Below, in pieces: positions 1 through 9,182 of a stretch of 64,000 bases of DNA. The translations under genes and the position numbers were made by a program. Source of the DNA: Veronia pacifica. Lineage in GTDB: Bacteria; Pseudomonadota; Gammaproteobacteria; Enterobacterales; Vibrionaceae. Positions within the stretch are counted from its first letter, which is position 1. Each line of letters opens with the position of its first letter. Below the pieces are notes generated by a model. That model ran no database searches and was not told the DNA's origin. It was given only the letters and a program-made list of their open reading frames with translations. The stretch is from contig NZ_LYBM01000027.1 in the NCBI RefSeq assembly GCF_001707825.1, positions 1 through 64,000 on the forward strand, read 5' to 3'.

Positions 1-72
1 CATTTTTTGACGCCGTTTCCGTCGTACCGATTTGGCTTGGTTTCCGCTTTGGAAGCCGCTCTCCGTGTCGGT

Positions 73-108
73 GAGGCGGCATTATAGGGAGCTGTGAAAA
101 CTTGGCAA
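73..108 (-). promoter_or_regulatory. rRNA-type promoter facing out of the window
   Basis: On the minus strand a -35 TTGCCA (103-108) and a perfect -10 TATAAT (81-86) are separated by 16 bp. They are followed by a GC-rich discriminator (GCCGCC), the pattern of stringently controlled rRNA/tRNA promoters. Upstream (about 110-180) lies a tract rich in A and T runs that could act as an UP element. Transcription would run leftwards off the window, away from yrdA, with a start near base 74. Vibrionaceae commonly carry an rRNA operon next to yrdA, so an rRNA operon just outside is the likely target. That part is inference because no rRNA sequence is inside the window. Confidence 0.65.
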
Positions 109-256
109 CCCCTTTTTTGTGTTTTTTACTACAAAACATGTCAACAGCTTAAACTTCACTCAAAAACACAACTTTTGCTGTTTTTTTACACGCATATTGC
201 GCGAGAACACTGGTCGCTATAGTCTTGAATAACAATATCTACAATAGGAAAAGGTC

Positions 257-799
257 ATGGAAGCCGATTTACGATCGTACAAAGGTATTACTCCCACTAT
301 CGGTCAACGTGTCTATATAGATAGAACTGCGGTTTTAGTTGGTGATATCACAATTGGTGACGATGCCAGTGTATGGCCTCTGGTTGCAGCCCGTGGGGAT
401 GTGAACAGTATTTATATAGGTGCGCGCACCAATATTCAGGATGGAACGGTACTGCATGTAACCCACAAGAATGCTGCGAACCCAGAGGGATATCCATTAG
501 TGATTGGTGATGACGTGACAGTCGGTCACAAAGTTATGTTACACGGCTGTACAATAGGAAACCGTGTATTAGTAGGAATGGGAGCCATTGTTCTAGACGG
601 TGCCGTCATTGAGGACGATGTGATGATTGGCGCTGGCAGCCTTGTCCCTCCTGGGAAAACACTTAGCTCGGGTTTTTTATATGTCGGTAGCCCGGTAAAG
701 CAAGCCCGGGCGTTGAAGCCAGAAGAAGTTGCCTTCCTGAAAACATCATCCAATAACTATGTTCAGAACAAAGAAGATTACTTGAACGAGGTCAGCTGA
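257..799 (+). CDS. yrdA: Gamma carbonic anhydrase family protein YrdA
   Basis: Left-handed beta-helix protein of 180 aa built from hexapeptide repeats (for example LVGDIT at about 27-32 and VIGDDV at 82-87). It keeps the family landmarks: RGD at 46-48, QDG at 61-63, and candidate zinc-ligand histidines at 67/70, 91 and 96. The family binds zinc as a trimer; enzymatic activity is unproven for most YrdA proteins, so physiological function is uncertain. The start is preceded by a purine-rich site (aggaaaagg, about 245-253). The gene converges on yrdB and the two overlap by 8 bp at their stop codons. In enterics and vibrios it sits at this position beside yrdB-aroE. Confidence 0.93.
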   Translation: MEADLRSYKGITPTIGQRVYIDRTAVLVGDITIGDDASVWPLVAARGDVNSIYIGARTNIQDGTVLHVTHKNAANPEGYPLVIGDDVTVGHKVMLHGCTIGNRVLVGMGAIVLDGAVIEDDVMIGAGSLVPPGKTLSSGFLYVGSPVKQARALKPEEVAFLKTSSNNYVQNKEDYLNEVS

Positions 800-1055
800 G
801 CCAAACTTCTCCCTGCTCGTTGAACATCTCATCCTCTATTGCTTGCTCTGCAGCGTCTTCAAGGTCAAAACGAAGTCCTTGAAACGCTGCCAATATTTCA
901 TCACTCTCAGTTAGATCACGACCGCTTTTTGCTTCCAGCCATGTCACAGCCACAAAACACGGTATCAGCGCGCCAGATAGCTGAGCCGGAAAACTGACGG
1001 CATGCTTGTCCTGAACATAAGATTGTAGGTCTGGAAAAAGAATACTCTGATTCAT
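792..1055 (-). CDS. yrdB: DUF1488 family protein YrdB
   Basis: Small acidic protein of 87 aa matching the DUF1488/YrdB family found directly downstream of aroE in gammaproteobacteria. The first residues (MNQSILFPDLQSY) and the central CFVAVTWLEA stretch are typical. I chose the ATG at 1055 and not an upstream in-frame ATG at 1106, because the longer reading would overlap the end of aroE and adds sequence the family lacks. It is the last gene of the leftward tsaC-hemF-aroE-yrdB group, 25 bp after aroE. Function is unknown. Its stop overlaps the stop of the convergent yrdA gene. Confidence 0.85.
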   Translation of the reverse strand: MNQSILFPDLQSYVQDKHAVSFPAQLSGALIPCFVAVTWLEAKSGRDLTESDEILAAFQGLRFDLEDAAEQAIEDEMFNEQGEVWLS

Positions 1056-1080
1056 GGTTTTCTCTTTTATTAAACTGGCA

Positions 1081-1920
1081 TTATGCCAAGGACTGGCGCA
1101 ACGCAATCAGTACTGTTTTTACTTCTGGACGAATACCTCGCCACAAGTAAAAACTTTCTGCGGCCTGCCCCACCAGCATACCCAAACCATCTATTGTTTT
1201 TGACGCTCCCTGGCTGTTCGCCCACTGGTTACTGGATGTCTCACCCTGCCCATATGCCATGTCGTACACGACAGTGCCATTATCTATCGCTTCAGTGGGG
1301 ATCGCTGGATATTCACCGCTCAGACTGGCGGCTGTGGAGTTGATGATAAGATCATAGCTCTGTGTCGCCTGTGCCATCTCAATTGCCGCGACGTCGCTTT
1401 GGTATCGTTCTGCGTAAACAGAGAACTGCTCAACGAGCGCAGACGCCTTTTCTGCCGTTCTGTTGGTGACAGTGATTGATTCAGGCTGATGAGCAAGAAG
1501 TGGCAATATCACTCCTTTCGCTGCTCCACCCGCACCAATAAGCAGGATACGGGAGCCTTTGAGGGTGACATTATTGGCAAGCAAATCTGCTACCAAGCCC
1601 TGCCCATCCGTATTATCACCAAGAATTCTGCCATCCTCGAGGCGCTTGAGAGTATTTACCGCGCCCGCCAACTCGGCCCGCTCAGTCAGTTCAGATGCAA
1701 AATGAAATGCCTCTTCCTTGAATGGCACTGTCACATTGCATCCTTTGCCTCCTTCCGAAAAAAAGGCCGTCATAAAATCGGTAAAATTACCGATGGCCAC
1801 TTCCTGCTTATCGTAAACAAGCTGTTCGCCCGTACTCTTTGCAAACTCAGTATGAATAAAGGGGGACTTACTGTGTTGGATCGGATTCCCAACTACCAAA
1901 TATCGGTCACGTGCGGGCAT
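1081..1920 (-). CDS. aroE: Shikimate dehydrogenase (NADP+)
   Basis: Catalyses NADPH-dependent reduction of 3-dehydroshikimate to shikimate in the chorismate pathway, in the cytosol. The 279-aa length is normal. The N-terminal substrate domain shows NPIQHSKSP at 12-20, the NVTVPFK motif at 62-68 with catalytic Lys68, and Asp105 in GDNTDG. The NADP domain has the GAGGAA nucleotide loop at 129-134 and an NRT motif near 156 that selects NADP. It lies 6 bp after hemF and 25 bp before yrdB, so it is probably co-transcribed with tsaC and hemF. Nothing unusual was seen. Confidence 0.97.
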   Translation of the reverse strand: MPARDRYLVVGNPIQHSKSPFIHTEFAKSTGEQLVYDKQEVAIGNFTDFMTAFFSEGGKGCNVTVPFKEEAFHFASELTERAELAGAVNTLKRLEDGRILGDNTDGQGLVADLLANNVTLKGSRILLIGAGGAAKGVILPLLAHQPESITVTNRTAEKASALVEQFSVYAERYQSDVAAIEMAQATQSYDLIINSTAASLSGEYPAIPTEAIDNGTVVYDMAYGQGETSSNQWANSQGASKTIDGLGMLVGQAAESFYLWRGIRPEVKTVLIALRQSLA

Positions 1921-1926
1921 TATTGT

Positions 1927-2853
<927 letters not shown>

Positions 2854-2865
2854 TTATCCTGAATG

Positions 2866-3423
2866 TTACCCCTGACGTAATATGTTTCCCGTAAGGGCAT
2901 CACGGATCTCAGTGGGTTTTCCTCGTTGACCTGTCTTACCCTCTAAAACAGTACTGACTCGGTCAGCAAGGTGAATATCAACATCAGCAACTGACATACA
3001 GGGTGGCTCGCCAGCCAGATTTGCGCTGGTTGATGTGATAGGTTTTCCATAAGCAGAACATAGGGCCTGCACATCTGGATGATCAGAGACTCTGACAGCA
3101 ACGGTGTCGAAACGGCCGCTCACCCACGGCGTTACTTTGTGGCCTTTTGGCATAACCCAGGTCACCGGCCCCGGCCAGCTATCTATGATATCTGCCTTTG
3201 TCTCTTGGGAAAGGTTTGCCATATCGATATATCCATCCAGCTGTTCAATGCTGGCGGCGATGAGTATTAAGCCTTTAGCCTGATCTCGCTCTTTAACGGC
3301 CAGTAAGGCCTCAATCGCCTCACTATTGTCAGGGTCACAGCCTACACCAAAAACCCCTTCTGTCGGGTAGGCGATAACTTCACCACCTCGCAGTGCATCA
3401 ACACACTGTTTTACATTTGCCAC
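2866..3423 (-). CDS. tsaC: Threonylcarbamoyl-AMP synthase TsaC (GTG start)
   Basis: Makes threonylcarbamoyl-adenylate from threonine, bicarbonate and ATP, the first step of t6A37 modification of ANN-decoding tRNAs; also called RimN/YrdC. Visible family motifs are YPTEGVFGVGCDP near the N terminus, SWPGPVTWV in the middle and TSTSANLAGEPP, which belong to the nucleotide-binding YrdC fold. The reading frame is open back to an ATG at 3531, but that adds 36 residues with no family counterpart. The GTG at 3423 has a GGAG site 7 nt upstream (3431-3434) and gives 185 aa, the normal length. It heads the tsaC-hemF-aroE-yrdB group. Confidence 0.92.
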   Translation of the reverse strand: MANVKQCVDALRGGEVIAYPTEGVFGVGCDPDNSEAIEALLAVKERDQAKGLILIAASIEQLDGYIDMANLSQETKADIIDSWPGPVTWVMPKGHKVTPWVSGRFDTVAVRVSDHPDVQALCSAYGKPITSTSANLAGEPPCMSVADVDIHLADRVSTVLEGKTGQRGKPTEIRDALTGNILRQG

Positions 3424-3577
3424 CGCTATTCTCCGCAGTTTTGTCACTCTTTGCGCCATACTATGACTAATTTTGCTGCAACAACTCAATAATTTTCCAC
3501 CAAATCGCGGGCAAGATAGGTTTCTCAACATTGCCTATCTGTTATCAACAAAGCAGACAATGACAGAAAAATCGACG

Positions 3578-3593
3578 ACGCAAACGTTTTCCC
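3578..3593 (+). promoter_or_regulatory. PurR operator (PUR box) of purEK
   Basis: The 16-mer ACGCAAACGTTTTCCC fits the PurR consensus (ACGCAAACGTTTNC) of gammaproteobacteria at nearly every position. It overlaps the presumed -35 region of the purE promoter, whose -10 is a perfect TATAAT at 3610-3615. PurR with hypoxanthine or guanine as corepressor would therefore occlude RNA polymerase, as known for purine genes. Site and position are seen in the sequence; regulation is inferred from the family. Confidence 0.85.
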
Positions 3594-3615
3594 TATGGTT
3601 TTTTGCCGATATAAT
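3587..3615 (+). promoter_or_regulatory. purEK promoter
   Basis: A perfect -10 TATAAT (3610-3615) lies 17 bp from a poor -35 (TTTTCC, 3587-3592) that is embedded in the PurR box. Transcription would start about 35 bp before purE. The poor -35 inside an operator is plausible for a repressible biosynthetic promoter. Confidence 0.65.
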
Positions 3616-3658
3616 GGCGCCTCAGAAAAAGCACTATCGGCAGTAACAGGAGCAGTTA

Positions 3659-4144
3659 ATGAAAGTCGGCATCATCATGGGTTCAAAATCGGATTGGCCA
3701 ACCATGAAAAACGCAGCAGATATGCTGGATAACTTTGGTATCACTTATGAAACACAGGTTGTTTCAGCACACCGTACGCCACAGTTATTGGCTGACTATG
3801 CTGGCTCAGCCGCTGAGCGCGGGATTCGAGTGATCATTGCAGGTGCTGGCGGTGCCGCTCATCTTCCCGGAATGACTGCAGCATTCACCAGCCTGCCCGT
3901 GCTGGGTGTGCCAGTCCAATCCAAGGCACTGAAAGGCATGGATTCGTTACTGTCGATTGTGCAGATGCCAAAAGGTGTTGCAGTTGGTACCTTAGCCATA
4001 GGTGATGCAGGTGCCGCAAATGCCGGGCTTTTGGCCGCACAAATACTGGCCACCAGTGATGATACGCTGATGGAAAAAATTGACGCTTTTCGTGCCAAAC
4101 AAACCGAGATCGTGCTGGCTCGCCCTGACCCTTCGGTGGACTAA
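3659..4144 (+). CDS. purE: N5-carboxyaminoimidazole ribonucleotide mutase
   Basis: Converts N5-CAIR to CAIR in de novo purine synthesis; acts directly after PurK. The class I PurE length (161 aa) and motifs are present: GSKSDWP at 8-14, SAHRTP at 36-41 with the catalytic-region His38, and the glycine-rich [12 protein letters not shown] loop around 61-72. A clean AGGAG ribosome site (3648-3652) supports the ATG at 3659. The stop abuts the purK start, giving translational coupling. A PurR box lies in the promoter. Confidence 0.97.
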   Translation: MKVGIIMGSKSDWPTMKNAADMLDNFGITYETQVVSAHRTPQLLADYAGSAAERGIRVIIAGAGGAAHLPGMTAAFTSLPVLGVPVQSKALKGMDSLLSIVQMPKGVAVGTLAIGDAGAANAGLLAAQILATSDDTLMEKIDAFRAKQTEIVLARPDPSVD

Positions 4145-5281
4145 ATGATGAAAGTACTGGTTCTTGGCGCTGGTCAACTGGCGCGCATGATGGCACTGGC
4201 TGGTGCACCTCTCAATCTTCATATCTCTGCCTATGATGTGAATACTGGCAACACTGTGCATCCTTTGACTCACGAGATCCTTGGCAAGGGTCTCGCCTCT
4301 GCAATAGAGAGTGCAGACATTATCACCGCGGAGTTCGAACATATTGCGCCTGATGTTCTGGCGCAATGTCAAGAGAGCGGAAAGTTCCTACCCGGCGCAG
4401 AAGCGATTCTCACTGGTGGCGATCGTCGCATTGAAAAAGCAGTGCTTGATAAAGCAGGGGTCAATAATGCGCCTTATCACGTCATTAATCTGCGCGAAGA
4501 TTACGATGCAGCCATCAGCAAGCTTGGTCTGCCGTTGATCCTGAAAAGCGCACTGGATGGTTATGATGGAAAAGGACAGTGGCGCATTAAAAGCGCTGAG
4601 GATCTTGAAGCAACGTGGTACAGCGTTGAGGCATTTCTGGCAGGTGCCGATGACAGGCAATGTGTGATTGCTGAAACCTTTATCCCGTTTGATCGCGAAG
4701 TATCGCTCATTGGTGTTAGAGGCGCTAACGGTGATACCGCCATGTATCCACTAACAGAAAACATTCATACCGACGGTATCCTGAGCGTGTCGATAGCCGC
4801 TGATGATAATCATGCACTCCAGCAGCAGGCAGAGCTGATGTTCAAAGCTATCGCAGATGCGCTGGATTATGTTGGTGTGTTGGCTATCGAGTTCTTCGAT
4901 GTGGATGGCACACTGATGGTCAATGAGATCGCGCCTCGCGTTCATAACTCGGGTCACTGGACCCAACAGGGCGCGTGGGTCTGTCAGTTTGAAAACCATC
5001 TGCGCGCTGTGTGTGGCTTACCCCTGGGAGATACCACGCGCGTTGCGCCGACAGCCATGATAAACATGGTCGGACACGTCAATGTGCCGCAGGAAATCAT
5101 GTCTGATTGTCACCTTCATTGGTACGACAAAGCACCTCGTCCCGGACGAAAAATTGGCCATATCAATGTGACAGCTGCAAGCCGCGAAAAACTGGCAGAG
5201 AAGCTAACTAAGCTGGGCCAGTCGCTCGACAGTACCGAGTTTCCGGCAGTGAAAGAAGCCGCAGATCGCCTGCGTTGTTAG
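4145..5281 (+). CDS. purK: N5-carboxyaminoimidazole ribonucleotide synthase
   Basis: ATP-grasp enzyme that carboxylates AIR with bicarbonate to N5-CAIR, feeding PurE. The 378-aa protein has the N-terminal pre-ATP-grasp GAGQLARMM motif near 8-16, the KSALDGYDGKGQW loop in the middle and the EIAPRVHNSGHWT signature near 265-277. The ATG at 4145 immediately follows the purE stop; a second ATG at 4148 is an equally good start and would shorten it by one residue. The transcript ends at the hairpin near 5324-5348. Confidence 0.97.
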   Translation: MMKVLVLGAGQLARMMALAGAPLNLHISAYDVNTGNTVHPLTHEILGKGLASAIESADIITAEFEHIAPDVLAQCQESGKFLPGAEAILTGGDRRIEKAVLDKAGVNNAPYHVINLREDYDAAISKLGLPLILKSALDGYDGKGQWRIKSAEDLEATWYSVEAFLAGADDRQCVIAETFIPFDREVSLIGVRGANGDTAMYPLTENIHTDGILSVSIAADDNHALQQQAELMFKAIADALDYVGVLAIEFFDVDGTLMVNEIAPRVHNSGHWTQQGAWVCQFENHLRAVCGLPLGDTTRVAPTAMINMVGHVNVPQEIMSDCHLHWYDKAPRPGRKIGHINVTAASREKLAEKLTKLGQSLDSTEFPAVKEAADRLRC

Positions 5282-5323
5282 ATACAAAAAAATATCCAGT
5301 TGGGTTCATTTAACCTTGATAAG

Positions 5324-5348
5324 AAACCGGCACCGAGTCGGTTTTTTT
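5324..5348 (+). terminator. Rho-independent terminator after purK
   Basis: AAACCG (5324-5329) pairs with CGGTTT (5339-5344) around a 9-nt loop, followed by a run of seven T (5342-5348). An alternative shorter stem (ACCG/CGGT) lies inside. It sits 42 bp past the purK stop and touches the 3' end of the convergent yrdD gene. Confidence 0.7.
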
Positions 5349-5928
5349 ATACCTCGGGCTCTACTTCGGTCTGCCGATGTTGGCACTTTCGGCTGGCACA
5401 TTGTTTGTAGTTGCCGTTGGCCGATTTCTTCTCGACCAATAAGCCAAAACCGCAAGCCTCACAGGCTCCCTGAACCGGTGTTTGATTGACGGCAAACTTA
5501 CATTTCGGATAGGCATCACAGGCATAAAAGGTTTTGCCATAACGGGATTTACGCTCTGTCAGCGTACCTGTGCCACACTCGGGGCAGGCTATTGCACTTT
5601 TTGCCTCCTGAGGCTGACTTTCACGTTTTTCAATATGCTGACATACCGGATACGCCGAACAGCCAATGAACATCCCATATCGCCCCTGACGTAAAACCAG
5701 CTCATCGCCACACTCAGGGCATGGTAGACCGAGCTCTTTGACAACATGGCCATCGTTATTCGTCATTGCTTTCGAAAAGTCACATGCTGGATAGCTGCTG
5801 CACGCTTTGAAGGGACCACGTTTACTGTGGCGGATCAAAAGAGCACTGCCACATTCGGGACAGTGCTCTTGGTTATCTTGTCGTTTCTGTGTCTCTGGAA
5901 ACAGTGACTGGTCTATTTTTCTCGCCAA
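5347..5928 (-). CDS. yrdD: Topoisomerase-type zinc-ribbon protein YrdD
   Basis: A 193-aa protein made almost wholly of four C4 zinc ribbons of the kind found at the C terminus of DNA topoisomerase I: CPECGSALLIRHSKRG, CPECGDELVLRQGRYG, CPECGTGTLTERKSRYG and CEACGFGLLVEKKS, each followed by a second Cys pair. It has no topoisomerase catalytic domain. DNA or RNA binding is likely from the fold, but the cellular role is unknown. It is the last gene of the leftward lysM gene-dprA-smg-yrdD string, 38 bp after smg, as in E. coli and vibrios. Confidence 0.9.
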   Translation of the reverse strand: MARKIDQSLFPETQKRQDNQEHCPECGSALLIRHSKRGPFKACSSYPACDFSKAMTNNDGHVVKELGLPCPECGDELVLRQGRYGMFIGCSAYPVCQHIEKRESQPQEAKSAIACPECGTGTLTERKSRYGKTFYACDAYPKCKFAVNQTPVQGACEACGFGLLVEKKSANGNYKQCASRKCQHRQTEVEPEV

Positions 5929-5966
5929 AATGAAAAAACCTCAGACAATCGGTTCAGTGCACCCTG

Positions 5967-6440
5967 TCAGTGCACGTATTCGTCGCCGACATCGTACAGC
6001 AATTCTTCCATTTGGTCATAGGCGCTCTCATTACCCGGCACATTAAACAGCACCATGAGTATCACCCACTTTAGGTCTTCCAAGGCAAAATCCTGTGCTT
6101 CAAGTTCCATCACGCGATCTACCACCATCTCGCGAGTTTCTGGAGTCAGCACTTTCATTTGTTCCAGAAAAATAATGAACCCCCGGCTCTCAGTATCCAG
6201 ACGCTCCATCTCTTTAGGGGTATAGATACGCATTGACGTCAGTGCGCTTCCCGTCAAGTAAGGATTCTGGTCGGCATCTTGCAACTGAGCCAGCTTCTCT
6301 AGCCATGCCAGTGCTTTATAGATGTCTTCCTGATGAAATCCGGCCCTGGACAATTCGTCGGCCAATTCATCCTGGTCAACCATTAACTCCACATCGCTAT
6401 GGATATAGGTTTCAAACAGGTACATAAGAATGTCCATCAT
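5967..6440 (-). CDS. smg: Smg family protein (DUF494)
   Basis: Conserved acidic protein of 157 aa with the Smg/DUF494 start [16 protein letters not shown] and an internal [19 protein letters not shown] helix. Smg is found next to dprA across gammaproteobacteria, but its biochemical role is not established. Its start is 2 bp from the dprA stop, so the two are co-translated. No signal peptide or membrane segment is visible. Confidence 0.92.
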   Translation of the reverse strand: MMDILMYLFETYIHSDVELMVDQDELADELSRAGFHQEDIYKALAWLEKLAQLQDADQNPYLTGSALTSMRIYTPKEMERLDTESRGFIIFLEQMKVLTPETREMVVDRVMELEAQDFALEDLKWVILMVLFNVPGNESAYDQMEELLYDVGDEYVH

Positions 6441-6442
6441 GG

Positions 6443-7537
6443 CTAGCCCCTCCTCGTTCTGACATAGCCACCGGGTACTGCTGATACAAAACCCTGTAAC
6501 TCAAGCTCTAATAACTGCATCATAATTTCATGTACGGGTTGATCGCAGATTTCAGCAAGCACGTCTACACATGTTGCCTCATTTCCTACGTTAGCTAACA
6601 GATGGGGAAATGGCAATTCTTCTTGCTGCTCTATCCCCGGCGCTACTTCGATTAGGTGATTAATTGCACAATTCGACAAAATGCCAGTCTGGGATAGTAC
6701 ATCATCAATAGACTCAACCAGATAAGCGCCTTGCTTTATCAGACCATTGCTCCCTTGTGCATGTGGGTTGTGAATAGAGCCAGGTAATGCAAAGACATCA
6801 CGACCCTGCTCAAGCGCGCACCTCGCGGTAATTAGCGACCCACTCTTAAATGCAGCCTCGACAACCAGTACTCCTGAACTAAGACCGCTGATTATACGAT
6901 TTCTTTTCGGAAAAAAGGCTGCTCTGGGCGGAGACCATGGCCAAAGCTCTGAAACCAAAGCGCCACGCTCAATGATCTCGCCTGCCAGTTCTATATGGTG
7001 TGCCGGATACACATTTTCAAGGCCCGAGCCCAGAACTGCGATCGTGGTTCCATCTACATCAAGTACACCCCGGTGAGCCCTGCCATCGATACCAAGTGCC
7101 AATCCACTGGTCACCACCAGATTGTTACTCGCCAATTCAGCACCGAACTTTCTTGCCAGTGCGAGTCCTTCATGGCTGGCGTTTCGACTACCGACAACTG
7201 CAATTTGGGGTAAAGAGAGGACGTCAGGGTTACCTTTAATAAACAAAAGTGGTGGTGGCGATGGGATTTGGCGCAGTAAATACGGGTAACGGTTATCTGT
7301 CAGAGTCAGGATATGGTGATGAGGATTGTCCAGCCATCGCCTGCACTTTTGCCAGGCGACCGATTCATCTTGGTGTAAGCTGGCAATTTGAACATCCGTT
7401 AAACCCAACCCTCGCAGAGAGTCCGCAGACATAGCAATCAACTGACTGGGTGAAGCCCTGCTGAGCAGTAAGCCTATCTTTCGTCCCCCTAAACGAGGAA
7501 CGGCAGATAATCTAATCCAGCTCTCAAGCTCGTTCAC
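6443..7537 (-). CDS. dprA: DNA-processing protein DprA (DNA uptake)
   Basis: Loads RecA onto incoming single-stranded DNA during natural transformation. The 364-aa protein has an N-terminal helix-hairpin-helix/SAM-like region, then the extended Rossmann fold with VVGSRNAS at 114-121, SGLALGID at 144-151 and [16 protein letters not shown] further on, and a C-terminal winged-helix domain (about 300-364). The ATG overlaps the stop of the upstream LysM gene in an ATGA junction, implying translational coupling. Together with comM (20113-21645) it suggests the lineage keeps competence functions, although the pilus genes are not in this window. Confidence 0.96.
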   Translation of the reverse strand: MNELESWIRLSAVPRLGGRKIGLLLSRASPSQLIAMSADSLRGLGLTDVQIASLHQDESVAWQKCRRWLDNPHHHILTLTDNRYPYLLRQIPSPPPLLFIKGNPDVLSLPQIAVVGSRNASHEGLALARKFGAELASNNLVVTSGLALGIDGRAHRGVLDVDGTTIAVLGSGLENVYPAHHIELAGEIIERGALVSELWPWSPPRAAFFPKRNRIISGLSSGVLVVEAAFKSGSLITARCALEQGRDVFALPGSIHNPHAQGSNGLIKQGAYLVESIDDVLSQTGILSNCAINHLIEVAPGIEQQEELPFPHLLANVGNEATCVDVLAEICDQPVHEIMMQLLELELQGFVSAVPGGYVRTRRG

Positions 7538-8541
7538 AGTGCGGGGCTACTTATAACCGAATCAGCGGCAACCGGTTTATCAGCGGCCATGAGTATTGCC
7601 AGGCTAAATTGCGAGTACGTTCTGATGACCATCAATGTGCCAATATGCTGGCTTGGCAGTGTAACTGTGGTCGATGGCTCTCCAGGTTTCGCCAAATTTT
7701 TCTGGCTCCTTACCACAGCGCCGGGCTCGCTGATTGTCAGCGTATCACCAGCCGACAGGCCATCAACATCACCGCGATCAACAACAACAACATCTCTCAT
7801 GCCCGCATAACGCTGACCGTAGAGATGACCAATCATTTTCCCTTCAATCCCCTCAGCAGCTGGTTTGGGGTAAAAAGGTTGAATGTCCTGCCCAGACAGT
7901 TTCGGTAACAAAATGTCATTTGGCCGAACTTCCTGATGCACGCGGGTAAATAAGATCTTTGCCCGGCCGCTATCGGCGGCCACAACACTTGCTGAAGCGA
8001 TGTGCCTGAGACTGGTTACGCTGGCAGTATGTTTACCAAGCTCACGGTTAAAACCGGAAACAGGGCGATAAACCTCCCACTCAGGCATAGACAATTCAGT
8101 GTCTACATAAGCTTGGTCACGTCCGGTGATCAGAAGGCGGCCTTCGGTTGAACTGATCACTTTAGGCGCCAGCATCAGATCGCTGGTTGGGATCAAGGTA
8201 TCCGTCCGTGTATAAGGAGACAATAGGACTTTACTCAGGGCCTGAAGCGGAGAATCGCTATTACTGGTCGATGTTTTGATTAGTCGAGGCGAGCCATCTT
8301 GCCAGACCAGAGAAAGGACATCTCCGGGATAAATGAGGTGAGGATTAGCAATGGATGGATTGACTTTCCACAGCTCTGGCCATTTCCATGGCTTATCCAA
8401 GTAAATGGCTGAAATACCCCAAAGCGTATCGCCTTTTTTTACGACATACGTTTTTGGGGCGGAATCGGAGACAATCACCGAGGCGCTTGCCTGATAGGTG
8501 AACATCGCCGCTATCCCTGCGGTGATTAATATTTTGAGCAT
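7534..8541 (-). CDS. Secreted LysM peptidoglycan-binding protein
   Basis: A 335-aa exported protein. Residues 1-20 (MLKILITAGIAAMFTYQASA) form a signal peptide with an AxA-type cleavage site. One LysM domain follows (about 31-80; YVVKKGDTLWGIS then NPHLIYPGDVLSL), which binds glycan strands of peptidoglycan. The remainder (about 90-335) has no recognised enzymatic motif. A LysM protein upstream of dprA is a standing feature of Vibrionaceae and related groups; its function is unknown. It heads the leftward group and is divergent from def across 119 bp. Confidence 0.9.
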   Translation of the reverse strand: MLKILITAGIAAMFTYQASASVIVSDSAPKTYVVKKGDTLWGISAIYLDKPWKWPELWKVNPSIANPHLIYPGDVLSLVWQDGSPRLIKTSTSNSDSPLQALSKVLLSPYTRTDTLIPTSDLMLAPKVISSTEGRLLITGRDQAYVDTELSMPEWEVYRPVSGFNRELGKHTASVTSLRHIASASVVAADSGRAKILFTRVHQEVRPNDILLPKLSGQDIQPFYPKPAAEGIEGKMIGHLYGQRYAGMRDVVVVDRGDVDGLSAGDTLTISEPGAVVRSQKNLAKPGEPSTTVTLPSQHIGTLMVIRTYSQFSLAILMAADKPVAADSVISSPAL

Positions 8542-8660
8542 TTGGTGTCTCCAAATTCAGACTTGCACTTGTGATGCTGTCATTTGGTTTACAAAATGTC
8601 TAGAATTAGGCCATTCAGACAAGGCCGGATTCGGCACGGTTCAAGATTTACGAGAGACGT

Positions 8661-9173
8661 ATGAGCGTATTGCAAGTTTTAACATTCCCGGATGATCGAC
8701 TGAGGATTGTGGCTAAGCCCGTAGAGAGTGTTACCCCTGAGATCCAAAACATTGTGGATGACATGCTAGAGACCATGTATGACGAAAACGGCATTGGTCT
8801 GGCTGCAACACAGGTTGATATCCACCAACGTATCGTTGTGATTGATGTGTCGGAAACCCGAGACCAGCCAATGGTACTGATTAACCCTGAAATTCTTGAA
8901 AAACGCGGGGAAGATGGCATTGAAGAAGGCTGTCTGTCTGTACCGGGCGCTCAGGCGTTGGTACCTCGTGCCGCTGAGGTATCGGTTAAGGCACTCGACC
9001 GCGATGGCAATGAATACCACTTTGAAGCTAATGATCTATTAGCCATTTGCGTTCAGCATGAGCTAGATCATCTGGAAGGAAAACTGTTTGTCGATTACCT
9101 GTCGCCACTCAAACGCCAGCGTATCAAGCAGAAGCTTGAAAAAATTAAACGCTCCAGCCAGAAAGTCAGTTAG
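8661..9173 (+). CDS. def: Peptide deformylase
   Basis: Removes the formyl group from the N-terminal methionine of nascent proteins; a metalloenzyme. All three family motifs are intact in the 170-aa protein: GIGLAATQ at 44-51, EGCLSVPG at 89-96 (metal ligand Cys91) and HELDH at 133-137 (ligands His133 and His137, catalytic Glu134). The gene is coupled to fmt: its stop lies inside the fmt ribosome-binding site. It is divergent from the LysM gene. Confidence 0.97.
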   Translation: MSVLQVLTFPDDRLRIVAKPVESVTPEIQNIVDDMLETMYDENGIGLAATQVDIHQRIVVIDVSETRDQPMVLINPEILEKRGEDGIEEGCLSVPGAQALVPRAAEVSVKALDRDGNEYHFEANDLLAICVQHELDHLEGKLFVDYLSPLKRQRIKQKLEKIKRSSQKVS

Positions 9174-9182
9174 GGGTTTGCC

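Noticed and set aside
197-223. Possible yrdA promoter TTGCGC / TATAGT
   Set aside because: Spacer is only 15 bp and the -35 is weak; not strong enough to list as a feature.
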